From positions 682,001 through 746,000 of the forward strand of contig NZ_NMYC01000005.1 in NCBI RefSeq assembly GCF_002860345.1: 64,000 nucleotides of DNA, in the 5' to 3' direction. The DNA comes from Bifidobacterium anseris (lineage in GTDB: Bacteria > Actinomycetota > Actinomycetes > Actinomycetales > Bifidobacteriaceae). Shown here piece after piece: positions 37,968 to 47,765 of the stretch (position 1 is the stretch's first letter; the number at the start of each line of letters is the position of its first letter). The notes beneath the pieces were generated by a model. The model worked only from the letters and a program-made list of their open reading frames with translations. It was not told where the DNA came from and did not search any database. Both the position numbers and the translations under genes were made by a program.

Positions 37968-38972
37968 TCAGCGCAGGCTGCGTGTACTGCCCCGCACCAC
38001 AAGCGTGGTGGGCAGGATCACGTGGTGCTGCGTTGGGCGCCCTTCCGCTGTGTCCAGAAGCATGCGCGTCGAGACGGCCGCCATGTCGTGCAACGGCTGG
38101 CGCACCGTGGTGAGCGCCGGACCCAGGAAGGCGGATGTCTGCACGTCGTCGAATCCGACGACCGAAAGGTCTTCGGGGATGCGCAGCCGGTTCTGCCGGG
38201 CGGCCTCATAGACGCCCATCGCCTGCAGGTCGCTGCCGGCGAAGATCGCGGTGGGGCGGTTTGGTTGCGCCAACAGCTCCATCGCCTGCGCATAGCCGCC
38301 TTCGGTTGTGAAATCGCCTTCGGTCACCAGTTCGGGGTCCGGTGCGATGCCTTGTTCGGCGAGCGCTGACGTGTAGCCGTCGAGCCTTGCGCGCGAGCAC
38401 ATCATCTCTTCGGGGCCGGTGATGATGCCGATGCGCGTGTGCCCCAGGGCGAGCAGATGCCGAGTCGCGAGCACGCCGCCGGCCCAGTTGTCCGCCTGCA
38501 CGGAGAAATCATCGTTCGACGGCTCGCCTGAAGGGTCGAAGATGACATAGGGGATGCCGTTGGCCTGCAATTTGGTTTTTTCTTTTTCGGTGAGATTGGC
38601 GAAGATGAAGATGACGCCGAATGGCCTGCGCCTCAGCATGCCGGTGATCCAGTCGTCGTCGGGGTGTTGGCGTGTGCCGCTTTCCGTCGTGATGACGCTG
38701 ATGTCGGGCGAGTGCCTTGTCTCACGCAGCACGCCGCGCAGCACTTCGAGAGCCCAGATCGTGTCGAGGTCCTGGAAGACCACTTCGATGTACCGTTGGC
38801 CGGCGTTTTTCTGTCCGCGGCGCTGGTAGCCCGAGGCCTTGAGCGCCCGGTCGATGGCTGCGCGGGCTTCGGCCGATATGTCGGAGCGGCCGTTGAGCGC
38901 CTTGGAGACGGTCGCCAATGAGTAGCCGGTGTTCTTCGCGATGTCCGCCAACCTGACCTTGGGTTCCGGCAT
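37968..38972 (-). CDS. LacI-family transcriptional regulator of the xylo-oligosaccharide operon
   Basis: 334 residues, start ATG 38972 with AAAGGAG 6 nt upstream on the minus strand. The N-terminal helix-turn-helix and hinge are typical (VRLADIAKNTGYSLATVSKALNGRSDIS). The periplasmic-binding-like effector domain follows, with FDDVQTSAFLGPALTTVRQP near the end. Divergent from the ABC importer operon; palindromes near its own start and over the importer start are candidate operators. The effector is probably a xylo-oligosaccharide or xylose. Confidence 0.9.
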   Translation of the reverse strand: MPEPKVRLADIAKNTGYSLATVSKALNGRSDISAEARAAIDRALKASGYQRRGQKNAGQRYIEVVFQDLDTIWALEVLRGVLRETRHSPDISVITTESGTRQHPDDDWITGMLRRRPFGVIFIFANLTEKEKTKLQANGIPYVIFDPSGEPSNDDFSVQADNWAGGVLATRHLLALGHTRIGIITGPEEMMCSRARLDGYTSALAEQGIAPDPELVTEGDFTTEGGYAQAMELLAQPNRPTAIFAGSDLQAMGVYEAARQNRLRIPEDLSVVGFDDVQTSAFLGPALTTVRQPLHDMAAVSTRMLLDTAEGRPTQHHVILPTTLVVRGSTRSLR

Positions 38973-39026
38973 ATGGAGCTCCTTTGCTGCCAATGAATGG
39001 GTGTGATACCATCTGCCATAATAGCG

Positions 39027-39042
39027 AAAGTTTCGTAACTTT
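39027..39042. promoter_or_regulatory. Candidate LacI-type operator near the regulator gene
   Basis: AAAGTT-TCGT-AACTTT, a perfect 6-bp dyad 54 bp upstream of the LacI-type start. It overlaps CGAAAGTTTCG, which resembles the arms of the site at 39163-39183. Suggests autoregulation. Confidence 0.5.
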
Positions 39043-39124
39043 TCAAGCGAAGTGAGACGCTTGTTGTGAAAACGCGAACATATTTCTGGGTAGAAATGCG
39101 CGAAACGCCGACAACGTACTTAGT

Positions 39125-39153
39125 TTGACTGATTGACAAAGTAGGTTTACGAT
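39125..39153 (+). promoter_or_regulatory. Probable promoter of the importer operon
   Basis: TTGACT (39125-39130), 17 nt, TACGAT (39148-39153). The palindrome at 39163-39183 lies where transcription would begin, a good position for repression. Confidence 0.5.
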
Positions 39154-39162
39154 AGTTTCCAA

Positions 39163-40583
<1,421 letters not shown>

Positions 40584-40603
40584 TCGCGTCTGAGCAAGGT
40601 CCG

Positions 40604-40643
40604 GGATGGCTGGGCTGTTCCACATGGTCCAGCCATCCTTTTT
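40604..40643 (+). terminator. Intra-operon terminator between binding protein and permeases
   Basis: GGATGGCTGG (40604-40613) pairs with CCAGCCATCC (40629-40638), followed directly by TTTTT. Partial read-through would give more binding protein than permease, a common arrangement. Confidence 0.85.
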
Positions 40644-40688
40644 CCCTGGATGACGTACAACGAAACTTAGATACATGGGATTGATGAC

Positions 40689-41747
40689 ATGACTGAAATG
40701 AATGATGCCGTGGCAGTCGGGCGACCGGTTGCCGAAACGAAGAAGCGGGGCGGAGAACGCAAACCCTCTAACGGCAAGGGGCGCAGAAATCTCGAAATTT
40801 TCATCCTTTCCGCACCCGCGATCATCCTCTTCTGCTGCTTTGTGATTCTTCCGATCATTTTGGGCGCCTACTACGGCTTCTACCAATGGAAGGGCTTTGG
40901 TACCCCGTCCGAGAACGGCAAATTCGTCGGACTGCAGAACTACATCGTGGCGTTGAAGGATCCGAACTTCCAGCAGGCGATCCTGCACACCTTTGAAATC
41001 GTCGTCGGATCCCTCGTTATCCAGGGTCCGTTGGCCATCCTCTTCGCTCTCCTGCTCAACCAGAAGTTCAAGGGGCGCGGCCTGATCCGTACGCTCATCT
41101 TCGTGCCGTATGTCGTTTCGGAAGTCATTGTCGGCACCGGCTGGAGCCTGCTGCTCCAGAAGAAGGGCGCGGTCAACCAGATTCTTGAATCACTCGGCAT
41201 GCATGGCGTCGATTGGCTCGCCAACCCCAAGGTCGCGATCTGGACGCTGCTGCTACTCATCAGCTGGAAATACATCGGATTCGCCGTCATCCTCATGCTT
41301 GCAGGCATGCAGTCGATTCCTGAGGAACTGTACGAAGCGGCAAAGGTGGACGGTGCAGGGTTCTGGCAGATCCAGAAGAGCATCACACTGCCGTTGCTCG
41401 CCCCGACGCTGCGCATCTGGGTCTTCCTGTCGATGATCGGTTCGCTGCAGCTGTTCGATTTGGTCTACATCATCTGGGGCCAGTACGTTTCCACGACGGC
41501 CGGCGTCTCCACGATGGCCACCTACATGGTCCGTGAGGGACGCGGTGCAGGCAACTACGGATATGGCTCCGCCGTCGCCCTCATCATTTTCGTCATCTCG
41601 CTGATTGTGGCGCTGACCTACCAGCACTTTGTGCTCAACCGTGATCTCGATGGCGCCTTGACCGATAAGAAGGCGTCCAAGAAGCGCAAGAAGAGGCAGA
41701 CCGCAGAGGATGAGGCCCTGGCGGTCGCCATGGAAGGAGTGAAGTGA
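40689..41747 (+). CDS. Carbohydrate ABC transporter permease, MalF type
   Basis: 352 residues with six membrane segments. The cytoplasmic EAA loop is visible as EELYEAAKVDGAGFWQIQKS, which docks the ATPase. The ~40-residue basic C-terminal tail is unusual but not unique. The start codon ATG 40689 has no strong Shine-Dalgarno site. Followed after 1 bp by the MalG-type gene. Confidence 0.9.
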   Translation: MTEMNDAVAVGRPVAETKKRGGERKPSNGKGRRNLEIFILSAPAIILFCCFVILPIILGAYYGFYQWKGFGTPSENGKFVGLQNYIVALKDPNFQQAILHTFEIVVGSLVIQGPLAILFALLLNQKFKGRGLIRTLIFVPYVVSEVIVGTGWSLLLQKKGAVNQILESLGMHGVDWLANPKVAIWTLLLLISWKYIGFAVILMLAGMQSIPEELYEAAKVDGAGFWQIQKSITLPLLAPTLRIWVFLSMIGSLQLFDLVYIIWGQYVSTTAGVSTMATYMVREGRGAGNYGYGSAVALIIFVISLIVALTYQHFVLNRDLDGALTDKKASKKRKKRQTAEDEALAVAMEGVK

Positions 41748-41748
41748 G

Positions 41749-42618
41749 ATGAGTGCTGCAACGGCATATTCCAAGAAAAACGGTTTCCATAAGTCATCAA
41801 AGACCCCATGGGGCAACCCGATAGTCTATTTCTTCTCGCTTGTGCTCGTGGCGATCTGCGTCGTCCCGGTGCTCTACATCATCTTTGGCGGATTCCGCAC
41901 CAACGCGCAGATCACCAACGACCCTGCCGGTCTGCCGAATCCCTGGGTGATCAGCAACTACAAGGAAGTCATCACCAGTGACATCTTCTGGACCGAGCTG
42001 GTCAACTCACTGATTGTGGGCATCTGCACGATGGTCGGCGTCGTCGTCCTCGGCATCATGATCAGCTACGTCATCGCCCGCTACAAGTTCCGGTACTCGA
42101 CACTGATGTATGCGCTGTTCTCAGCGGGCCTCATGTTCCCGATGACCGTCGGCATCACTCCGCTGTACCTGATGATCAGGAACCTGGGTCTGTCGAATTC
42201 CCTTGCGGGCATCATCCTTCCACAGATCGCATTCGGTCTGCCGCAGACCATCATCATCCTGGTCCCCTTCCTGCAATCCATCCCGATGGAATTGGAGGAG
42301 GCGTGCCTGCTGGACGGTTGCTCTCGCCTTGGCTTCTTCTGGCGCATGGTCATCCCGCTGTCGATGCCCGGCGTTGCCACGACCGGTATCCTCACCTTCG
42401 TGGGAAGCTGGAACGGCTATATGCTTCCGCTCTTCGTCCTGAGTGATGAAAGCAAGTACACGCTTCCGCTTGGTGTGCAGATGTTCAGTTCCCAGCACTC
42501 GGTGGATACGGCCAGAGTCCTGGCGTTCACCTCGCTCGCCATGCTTCCGGCCCTCATCTGCTTCACGATCTTCCAGAAGAAGATCGTGGGTGGCCTGACT
42601 GGCGCGGTCAAGGGCTGA
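41749..42618 (+). CDS. Carbohydrate ABC transporter permease, MalG type
   Basis: 289 residues with six membrane segments; EAA loop ELEEACLLDGCSRLGFFWRM. It pairs with the MalF-type protein as the importer channel. GGAGTG upstream inside the previous gene serves as ribosome site. Confidence 0.9.
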   Translation: MSAATAYSKKNGFHKSSKTPWGNPIVYFFSLVLVAICVVPVLYIIFGGFRTNAQITNDPAGLPNPWVISNYKEVITSDIFWTELVNSLIVGICTMVGVVVLGIMISYVIARYKFRYSTLMYALFSAGLMFPMTVGITPLYLMIRNLGLSNSLAGIILPQIAFGLPQTIIILVPFLQSIPMELEEACLLDGCSRLGFFWRMVIPLSMPGVATTGILTFVGSWNGYMLPLFVLSDESKYTLPLGVQMFSSQHSVDTARVLAFTSLAMLPALICFTIFQKKIVGGLTGAVKG

Positions 42619-42647
42619 TCCGACCCGCCGCCTGCAACACATGAAGC

Positions 42648-42677
42648 ACGGCGGCCCGGGCACAACCGGGCCGCCGT
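42648..42677 (+). terminator. Hairpin after the permease genes
   Basis: ACGGCGGCCCGG (42648-42659) pairs perfectly with 42666-42677 across 6 nt, followed by TT. It lies between the importer and the next GH43 gene, so the latter may depend on read-through or on its own weak promoter. Confidence 0.75.
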
Positions 42678-42696
42678 TTCCCTTAAGGAGATCGTT

Positions 42697-44322
42697 ATGA
42701 AGATCGAAAACCCGGTACTGCCCGGATTCAACGCCGATCCGTCGATGATCAGGGTCGGAGACACCTACTACATTGCGAATTCCACATTCGAATGGTGGCC
42801 TGGCGTACGTCTGCATGAGTCGAAGGACATGGTGCACTGGCGTCTGTTGCCGAGCCCGCTGAACCGTCGTTCGCAGATCGATATGCGCGGCAACCCGTCC
42901 TCCGGCGGCGTGTGGGCTCCCGACCTGTCCTATGCGGACGGCAAGTTCTGGCTCGTGTACTCCGATGTCAAAATCGTCAACGGCGCGTTCAAGGACTGCA
43001 CGAACTACCTCGTGACCGCCGAGGATATCCGTGGCCCGTGGAGCGAACCGGTCCGGATCAACGGCGTTGGCTTCGATGCAAGCCTGTTCCATGACGATGA
43101 CGGGCGCAAGTACCTCGTCCAGCAGACTTGGGATTTCCGTGAATACAACCATCCCTTCGATGGCATCACGCTTACCGAGTTCGACGTCGAGACCATGCGC
43201 CTGCTCCCTGAGACCGAACGCACGATTTGGCGCGGCACCGATGTCAAACTCGTCGAAGGCCCGCACCTGTACAAAATCAACGGCATGTACTACCTGTTCT
43301 GCGCCGAGGGCGGCACTGTCTGGACGCATCAGGAGGTCGTCGCGCGTTCCTCGACGCTCGATGCGATGTCGTTCGAGGGGAGCCCGTACAACCCGTTCAT
43401 CAGCAACTTCGACACCCCGCGCAGCTATCTGCAGAAGCAGGGGCATGGCGCACTCGTGGATACGCCATCCGGCGAATGGTACTACGCGTCGCTGTGTGCC
43501 CGGCCCTGGCACCATGAGAACGAATCGGTGACCGATCCGCGTGGATGGTGCACCCTGGGTCGTGAGACGTCCATCCAGAAAGTCGAATGGACCGATGACG
43601 GCTGGCCTGTCGTCGTCGGCGGTCATGGCGGACAACGCGTCGTCGAGGCGCCGCAAGACGCCATCGAGACCGAGGCACCGGCCGATCACAGCCAGCATGA
43701 TGATTTCGAGGAGTCGCAGCTCGCCTTGGATTGGAACACGCTGCGTGTGCCCTTCGACGAATCGATGGGTTCCGTCGGAGGCGGCACGCTGACCTTGCGT
43801 GGGCAGGGATCGCTGTGCAACCTCTTCGACCTGTCCCTCGTTGCCCGCCGTTGGCAGGCATTCGATTTCGACGCGTCTGTCGGTGTGCGCTTCGACCCCA
43901 CCAACTACCGGCAGATGGCCGGCCTGACGAACTACTACAACGACCTGTGCTGGTCGTGGGCTTTCGTCACTTGGGATGAGAAGCGGCAGTGCCGTGTGAT
44001 CGAAGTCGCCCAGAACGATTTCAACTCCTACACCTCGTTCCTGCGGGACCGGGCGGTGCCGGTTCCCGATGATGTGGAGACTGTATGGCTGCGCACGCGT
44101 GTGCGTACGCAGACCTATGGTTACGACTATTCGTTCGATGGTGAGCAGTGGCATGACCTCGGTGTCGAGCTGGACGCGAAGATCCTGTCGGACGACTATG
44201 TGAACCAACGGTATGGCGGGTTCTTCACCGGTGCGTTCGTCGGTCTTGCGGCAGTGGATCTGTCGGGGTATGACGCAACGGCTGAGTTCGTGGACTTCGA
44301 TTACCGCGAATTGAGTGAATGA
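42697..44322 (+). CDS. GH43 β-xylosidase-type glycosidase, copy 2
   Basis: 541 residues from ATG 42697 behind AAGGAG. Base Asp lies in GFNADPSMIRVGDTYYI, pKa Asp in FDASLFHDDDGR and acid Glu in LVEGPHLYKINGMYYL. Length and C-terminal β-sandwich fit the subfamily of two-domain β-xylosidases. No signal peptide, so it releases xylose from imported oligosaccharides. A 19-bp perfect hairpin follows the stop. Confidence 0.92.
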   Translation: MKIENPVLPGFNADPSMIRVGDTYYIANSTFEWWPGVRLHESKDMVHWRLLPSPLNRRSQIDMRGNPSSGGVWAPDLSYADGKFWLVYSDVKIVNGAFKDCTNYLVTAEDIRGPWSEPVRINGVGFDASLFHDDDGRKYLVQQTWDFREYNHPFDGITLTEFDVETMRLLPETERTIWRGTDVKLVEGPHLYKINGMYYLFCAEGGTVWTHQEVVARSSTLDAMSFEGSPYNPFISNFDTPRSYLQKQGHGALVDTPSGEWYYASLCARPWHHENESVTDPRGWCTLGRETSIQKVEWTDDGWPVVVGGHGGQRVVEAPQDAIETEAPADHSQHDDFEESQLALDWNTLRVPFDESMGSVGGGTLTLRGQGSLCNLFDLSLVARRWQAFDFDASVGVRFDPTNYRQMAGLTNYYNDLCWSWAFVTWDEKRQCRVIEVAQNDFNSYTSFLRDRAVPVPDDVETVWLRTRVRTQTYGYDYSFDGEQWHDLGVELDAKILSDDYVNQRYGGFFTGAFVGLAAVDLSGYDATAEFVDFDYRELSE

Positions 44323-44327
44323 CCATG

Positions 44328-44376
44328 GATGCACGCTGGGCGGGCCGTCTCCGGGATGGCCCGCCCAGCGTGCATC
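44328..44376 (+). terminator. Strong hairpin after GH43 copy 2
   Basis: A 19-bp perfect stem (44328-44346 with 44358-44376) begins 5 nt after the stop. It splits the cluster into two transcription units or dampens the esterase genes. Confidence 0.85.
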
Positions 44377-44427
44377 TTCATATCTGCGGTGCAAATGACA
44401 TGACCGCATGGAAGGCGAGGGGCGCAT

Positions 44428-46353
44428 ATGACATTGACAATGCCAAAGCTGCTGGATGATGGATGTGTGCTGCAATCCGGCAGACCCGTGAACATCTGGG
44501 GATGGTGTACACCGGGGGAGCGTGTCTCCGTACGTATCGGCGAATGTACGGGGGAAACCATAAGCACCGCGGATGGCGGCTGGCAGGTGCGGTTGGACGC
44601 GTTGGATCCTGGCGGCCCGTATGCCTTCGAAGTGATTGGCGATGGCACGACGGTACGGCGCTCATGCTATGCGGGTGAGGTGTTCCTGTGTTCGGGGCAA
44701 TCCAATATGGAGCTTTCCATGCAATGGGTGCATCCGTACTATCCCAGCGAGTTCCAGCGGCAGGATGACCCCTTGCTGCGCCAGTTCAAGGTCGTGGACC
44801 GATACGATTTCTCCGGGCCGGTGCGTGACCATGAGGAGGCCTCATGGCTGGGGTGTGCACCCGAGACGCTGGGTCAATTCTCCGCAGTCGCGTATTTCTT
44901 TGGGCGAATGGTGCGCCAGTGGTTGCAGGTCCCCGTCGGGCTGCTCAATGTATCGTTGGGCGGTTCCCCCATCGAAGCATGGATGGACGCCGCTTCACTC
45001 GATGATTGTCCTGAAGCGTTGGAGGAGCTGGATCCCTATCTGGGTGATGGCGTGGCCGAGGCGCGGAGCGAAGAGAGTCTGTCCGCGGTCGCTGGATGGA
45101 TGGAGGAGCTGCAAGCGCGGCGGATTCCTGCCGACAAGCTGCATTGGCGCCATGTCGACCTGCCGGCACGTTTTGAGAATTGCGGGTTGCCGGGATTCCA
45201 GGGAATGCTCGAATTGCGGCGGACAGTGGTGCTGCCGCCCTATTGCGAGGGTGCTGAAGGCACGCTGCGGTTGGGGGCATGGGCTGACATCGATGAGACC
45301 TGCATCAATGGAATCAACATAGGGGGCCGCCCCAACCAATATGAGCCCCGTGACTACCGGATTCCTGCCGGTATGCTGCGCGCGGGGGCCAACGAGATTG
45401 TTGTGCGCCTTGTCTGCAACGCGGGATCCGGCCGGGTGACCGAAGGCAAGGCGATGACCTTGCAGGTCGGCGATGAGGTCCATGATGTGAGCGGCATCTG
45501 GAGGCTTGCCGTCGTGGCGAGCATGGACAGGCCATGTCCGAGTGAGGATTTCGTGCGTTGGCGCCCCACCGGGTTGTATAACGCCATGCTCGCGCCTTGC
45601 TTCCGTTTCCCGGTACGCGCCGCGCTGTGGTACCAAGGGGAATCGAACACCGGGACCAGGGCGGCGCAATACGGCAAGCTGCTTGCCACGATGATTGATT
45701 TGTGGCGGGAGCGTTGGCATGATCCGCATATGCCCTTCCTCATCGTGCAATTGCCCGGCATCAGCATCGATTGCATCGAGGACGGCGGTTGGCCGCTCGT
45801 ACGCGCCGGGCAGTGGGCCGTCGGGCAGCAGGTGCCCGACGTGAAGACGGTCGTGACGCTGGATGCCGGTGAACCCAACGACTTGCATCCGCATGACAAG
45901 AAGCTCGTCGCGTCACGTCTGTTCGACGCGGCATGTGCGCTGCTCTATGGAGGCGACAATGTGCAGCCGATGGTGGAGAGGATTGAGGAACGCGATGGGA
46001 TGCTGTGCGTCTCCTATGCCACTGTTGCCCGCCAGGGGGCCAATCCGGTCCCTTGCACACCGTTGACGCTCGATGGCGGCGATCCGGGCGAATTCGAGTT
46101 CGTCTGGCGCGATGCCATGTGCGCGGTGCCTGCACCTGCGACGGTTGAGGGGGCGGAAGTGTGCATTCCGCTGCCTGAGCGGCGTCCCGACATACTGCGG
46201 TATGCATGGCGGAACAACCCGTCACGTGGTCTGCTTGTGGATGGCCGGGGCACTCCGATGCCTCCATTCGCCTATGATTTGAAGCGTGGTGCCATGATCG
46301 AGCCATCGGTGCGCGCTGGCGGAGACGTCGATGCCGGGACGGGACGTGCGTGA
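44428..46353 (+). CDS. SGNH carbohydrate acetylesterase (sialate O-acetylesterase-like)
   Basis: 641 residues. The catalytic Ser lies in CSGQSNMELS; a second family block is ALWYQGESNTGTR; Asp/His lie in DLHPHDKK, as in SASA-domain esterases. A β-sandwich insertion in the middle is typical of this length. No signal peptide, so it deacetylates sugars in the cytoplasm. In this locus acetyl groups on xylo-oligosaccharides are the likely substrate. Its stop overlaps the next start (TGATG). Confidence 0.82.
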   Translation: MTLTMPKLLDDGCVLQSGRPVNIWGWCTPGERVSVRIGECTGETISTADGGWQVRLDALDPGGPYAFEVIGDGTTVRRSCYAGEVFLCSGQSNMELSMQWVHPYYPSEFQRQDDPLLRQFKVVDRYDFSGPVRDHEEASWLGCAPETLGQFSAVAYFFGRMVRQWLQVPVGLLNVSLGGSPIEAWMDAASLDDCPEALEELDPYLGDGVAEARSEESLSAVAGWMEELQARRIPADKLHWRHVDLPARFENCGLPGFQGMLELRRTVVLPPYCEGAEGTLRLGAWADIDETCINGINIGGRPNQYEPRDYRIPAGMLRAGANEIVVRLVCNAGSGRVTEGKAMTLQVGDEVHDVSGIWRLAVVASMDRPCPSEDFVRWRPTGLYNAMLAPCFRFPVRAALWYQGESNTGTRAAQYGKLLATMIDLWRERWHDPHMPFLIVQLPGISIDCIEDGGWPLVRAGQWAVGQQVPDVKTVVTLDAGEPNDLHPHDKKLVASRLFDAACALLYGGDNVQPMVERIEERDGMLCVSYATVARQGANPVPCTPLTLDGGDPGEFEFVWRDAMCAVPAPATVEGAEVCIPLPERRPDILRYAWRNNPSRGLLVDGRGTPMPPFAYDLKRGAMIEPSVRAGGDVDAGTGRA

Positions 46354-47753
46354 TGCGCAGGCAAGTCACATGCGAGCAGGGAACACTGGAGGGATTGGCG
46401 GTGGGCGATCCCTCCATCACAGCTTTTCGTGGAGTGCCGTTCGCCGCTCCACCAGTGGGGCCAAGGCGTTGGCGACCACCCCAGCCGCCGGCGCCTTGGC
46501 AAGGTGTACGGTGTGCGTTCGACGATGCCCCGGCCTGCCTGCAACCCATTCCGGGAGCGTCAAACCCGTTCTATGACAAGGAATGGGGCATGGATCCCGC
46601 CATCCCGCTCGATGAGGATTGCCTGTATCTGAACATCTGGACGCCGGCATTGCGGGGGAGCGGCGCCGATGCGCGCCTCACCGGCGAACCCCTGCCGGTC
46701 ATGGTGTGGATCCATGGAGGCGCCTACCAGTGCGGGTGCGCGATGGAGAAGGAGTTCGACGGCACCGCGCTCGCGCGTCAGGGCGTTGTGGTTGTGTCGG
46801 TGGCGTATCGGCTGAACGTGTTCGGATTTTTCTCACACCGCTGGCTGCAGGAGGAAGCGGAGGAAGGCGCCCCGTATGCGAATTTCGGATGGTTGGACCA
46901 ACAGGCCGCCCTTCGGTGGGTGCGCCGCAACATCACCGTTTTCGGTGGCGACCCCACGCGCATATGCGTCTTCGGGCAGTCCGCGGGTGCGGCTTCGGTA
47001 TTGGCGCAATGCTGCGCGCCGGGTAATGCCGGACTGTTCTCCCGGGCGATCATGCAATCAGGCGCGGGCCTTGGCTACTTCAATGCAACGCTGTGCTCAT
47101 TGGAATCCGCACAGTCGACGGGCGCAAGGTTGATGCGGCGTCTGGGGGTGGAGAACCTCGATGAGGCGCGGGGTGTCGATGCGCAGACCCTGTTCGAGGA
47201 GGCGTCGCAGCTTGAGGCGCCTGAGGGTGTGGATGATGCCACATGGACGATGATAGCCAATTGGGTGCCATGTGTCGATGGCGTCTTCATGCCACGGCAG
47301 GAGCGCGATCTGATACTTGACGGCCAAACCAAGGACATTGATCTGGTGGTGGGAGACACGCAAGACGAATTCATGGTGCCCGACGGGCAAGGCCATCAGG
47401 TACGGGCTGGCCGCGAAGGCAACCGCCGGCTGATCGCAGCATGGCAGCTTGGCGGCGGCCGCGCACCGTATTACTACCATTTCGATGTGCCGATGCCCGG
47501 CGATGATGCGGGTTCCTTCCACTCTTCCGACCTTTGGTTCGTGTTCGGGACCTTGGGTTCATGCTGGCGACCCATGCGGGGATGCCACGTCGAGCTCTCC
47601 CAATGCATGTCACGGTATTGGACGTGTTTTGCGGCAGTGGGCGATCCCAACGGGCAGGGCCTTGTGCGTTGGGATCGCACCGACATGCATGGCGACCGCT
47701 TCATGCATCTGGGTTTCCCCATGGGAATGCGCAGTGGGCATCGCGGCGCATGA
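46353..47753 (+). CDS. Type-B carboxylesterase (feruloyl or acetyl esterase)
   Basis: 466 residues from ATG 46353. The α/β-hydrolase family features are the oxyanion region IHGGAYQCG, nucleophile Ser in FGQSAGAAS, and a late His in GSFHSSDLWFVFG. EDCLYLNIWTP is the type-B signature. No signal peptide. Coupled to the SGNH esterase, it is likely to remove a different ester (acetyl, feruloyl or coumaroyl) from imported xylo-oligosaccharides; which one is not decided by sequence. Convergent with GH43 copy 3, 12 bp apart. Confidence 0.82.
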   Translation: MRRQVTCEQGTLEGLAVGDPSITAFRGVPFAAPPVGPRRWRPPQPPAPWQGVRCAFDDAPACLQPIPGASNPFYDKEWGMDPAIPLDEDCLYLNIWTPALRGSGADARLTGEPLPVMVWIHGGAYQCGCAMEKEFDGTALARQGVVVVSVAYRLNVFGFFSHRWLQEEAEEGAPYANFGWLDQQAALRWVRRNITVFGGDPTRICVFGQSAGAASVLAQCCAPGNAGLFSRAIMQSGAGLGYFNATLCSLESAQSTGARLMRRLGVENLDEARGVDAQTLFEEASQLEAPEGVDDATWTMIANWVPCVDGVFMPRQERDLILDGQTKDIDLVVGDTQDEFMVPDGQGHQVRAGREGNRRLIAAWQLGGGRAPYYYHFDVPMPGDDAGSFHSSDLWFVFGTLGSCWRPMRGCHVELSQCMSRYWTCFAAVGDPNGQGLVRWDRTDMHGDRFMHLGFPMGMRSGHRGA

Positions 47754-47765
47754 CCGCACCATGGA

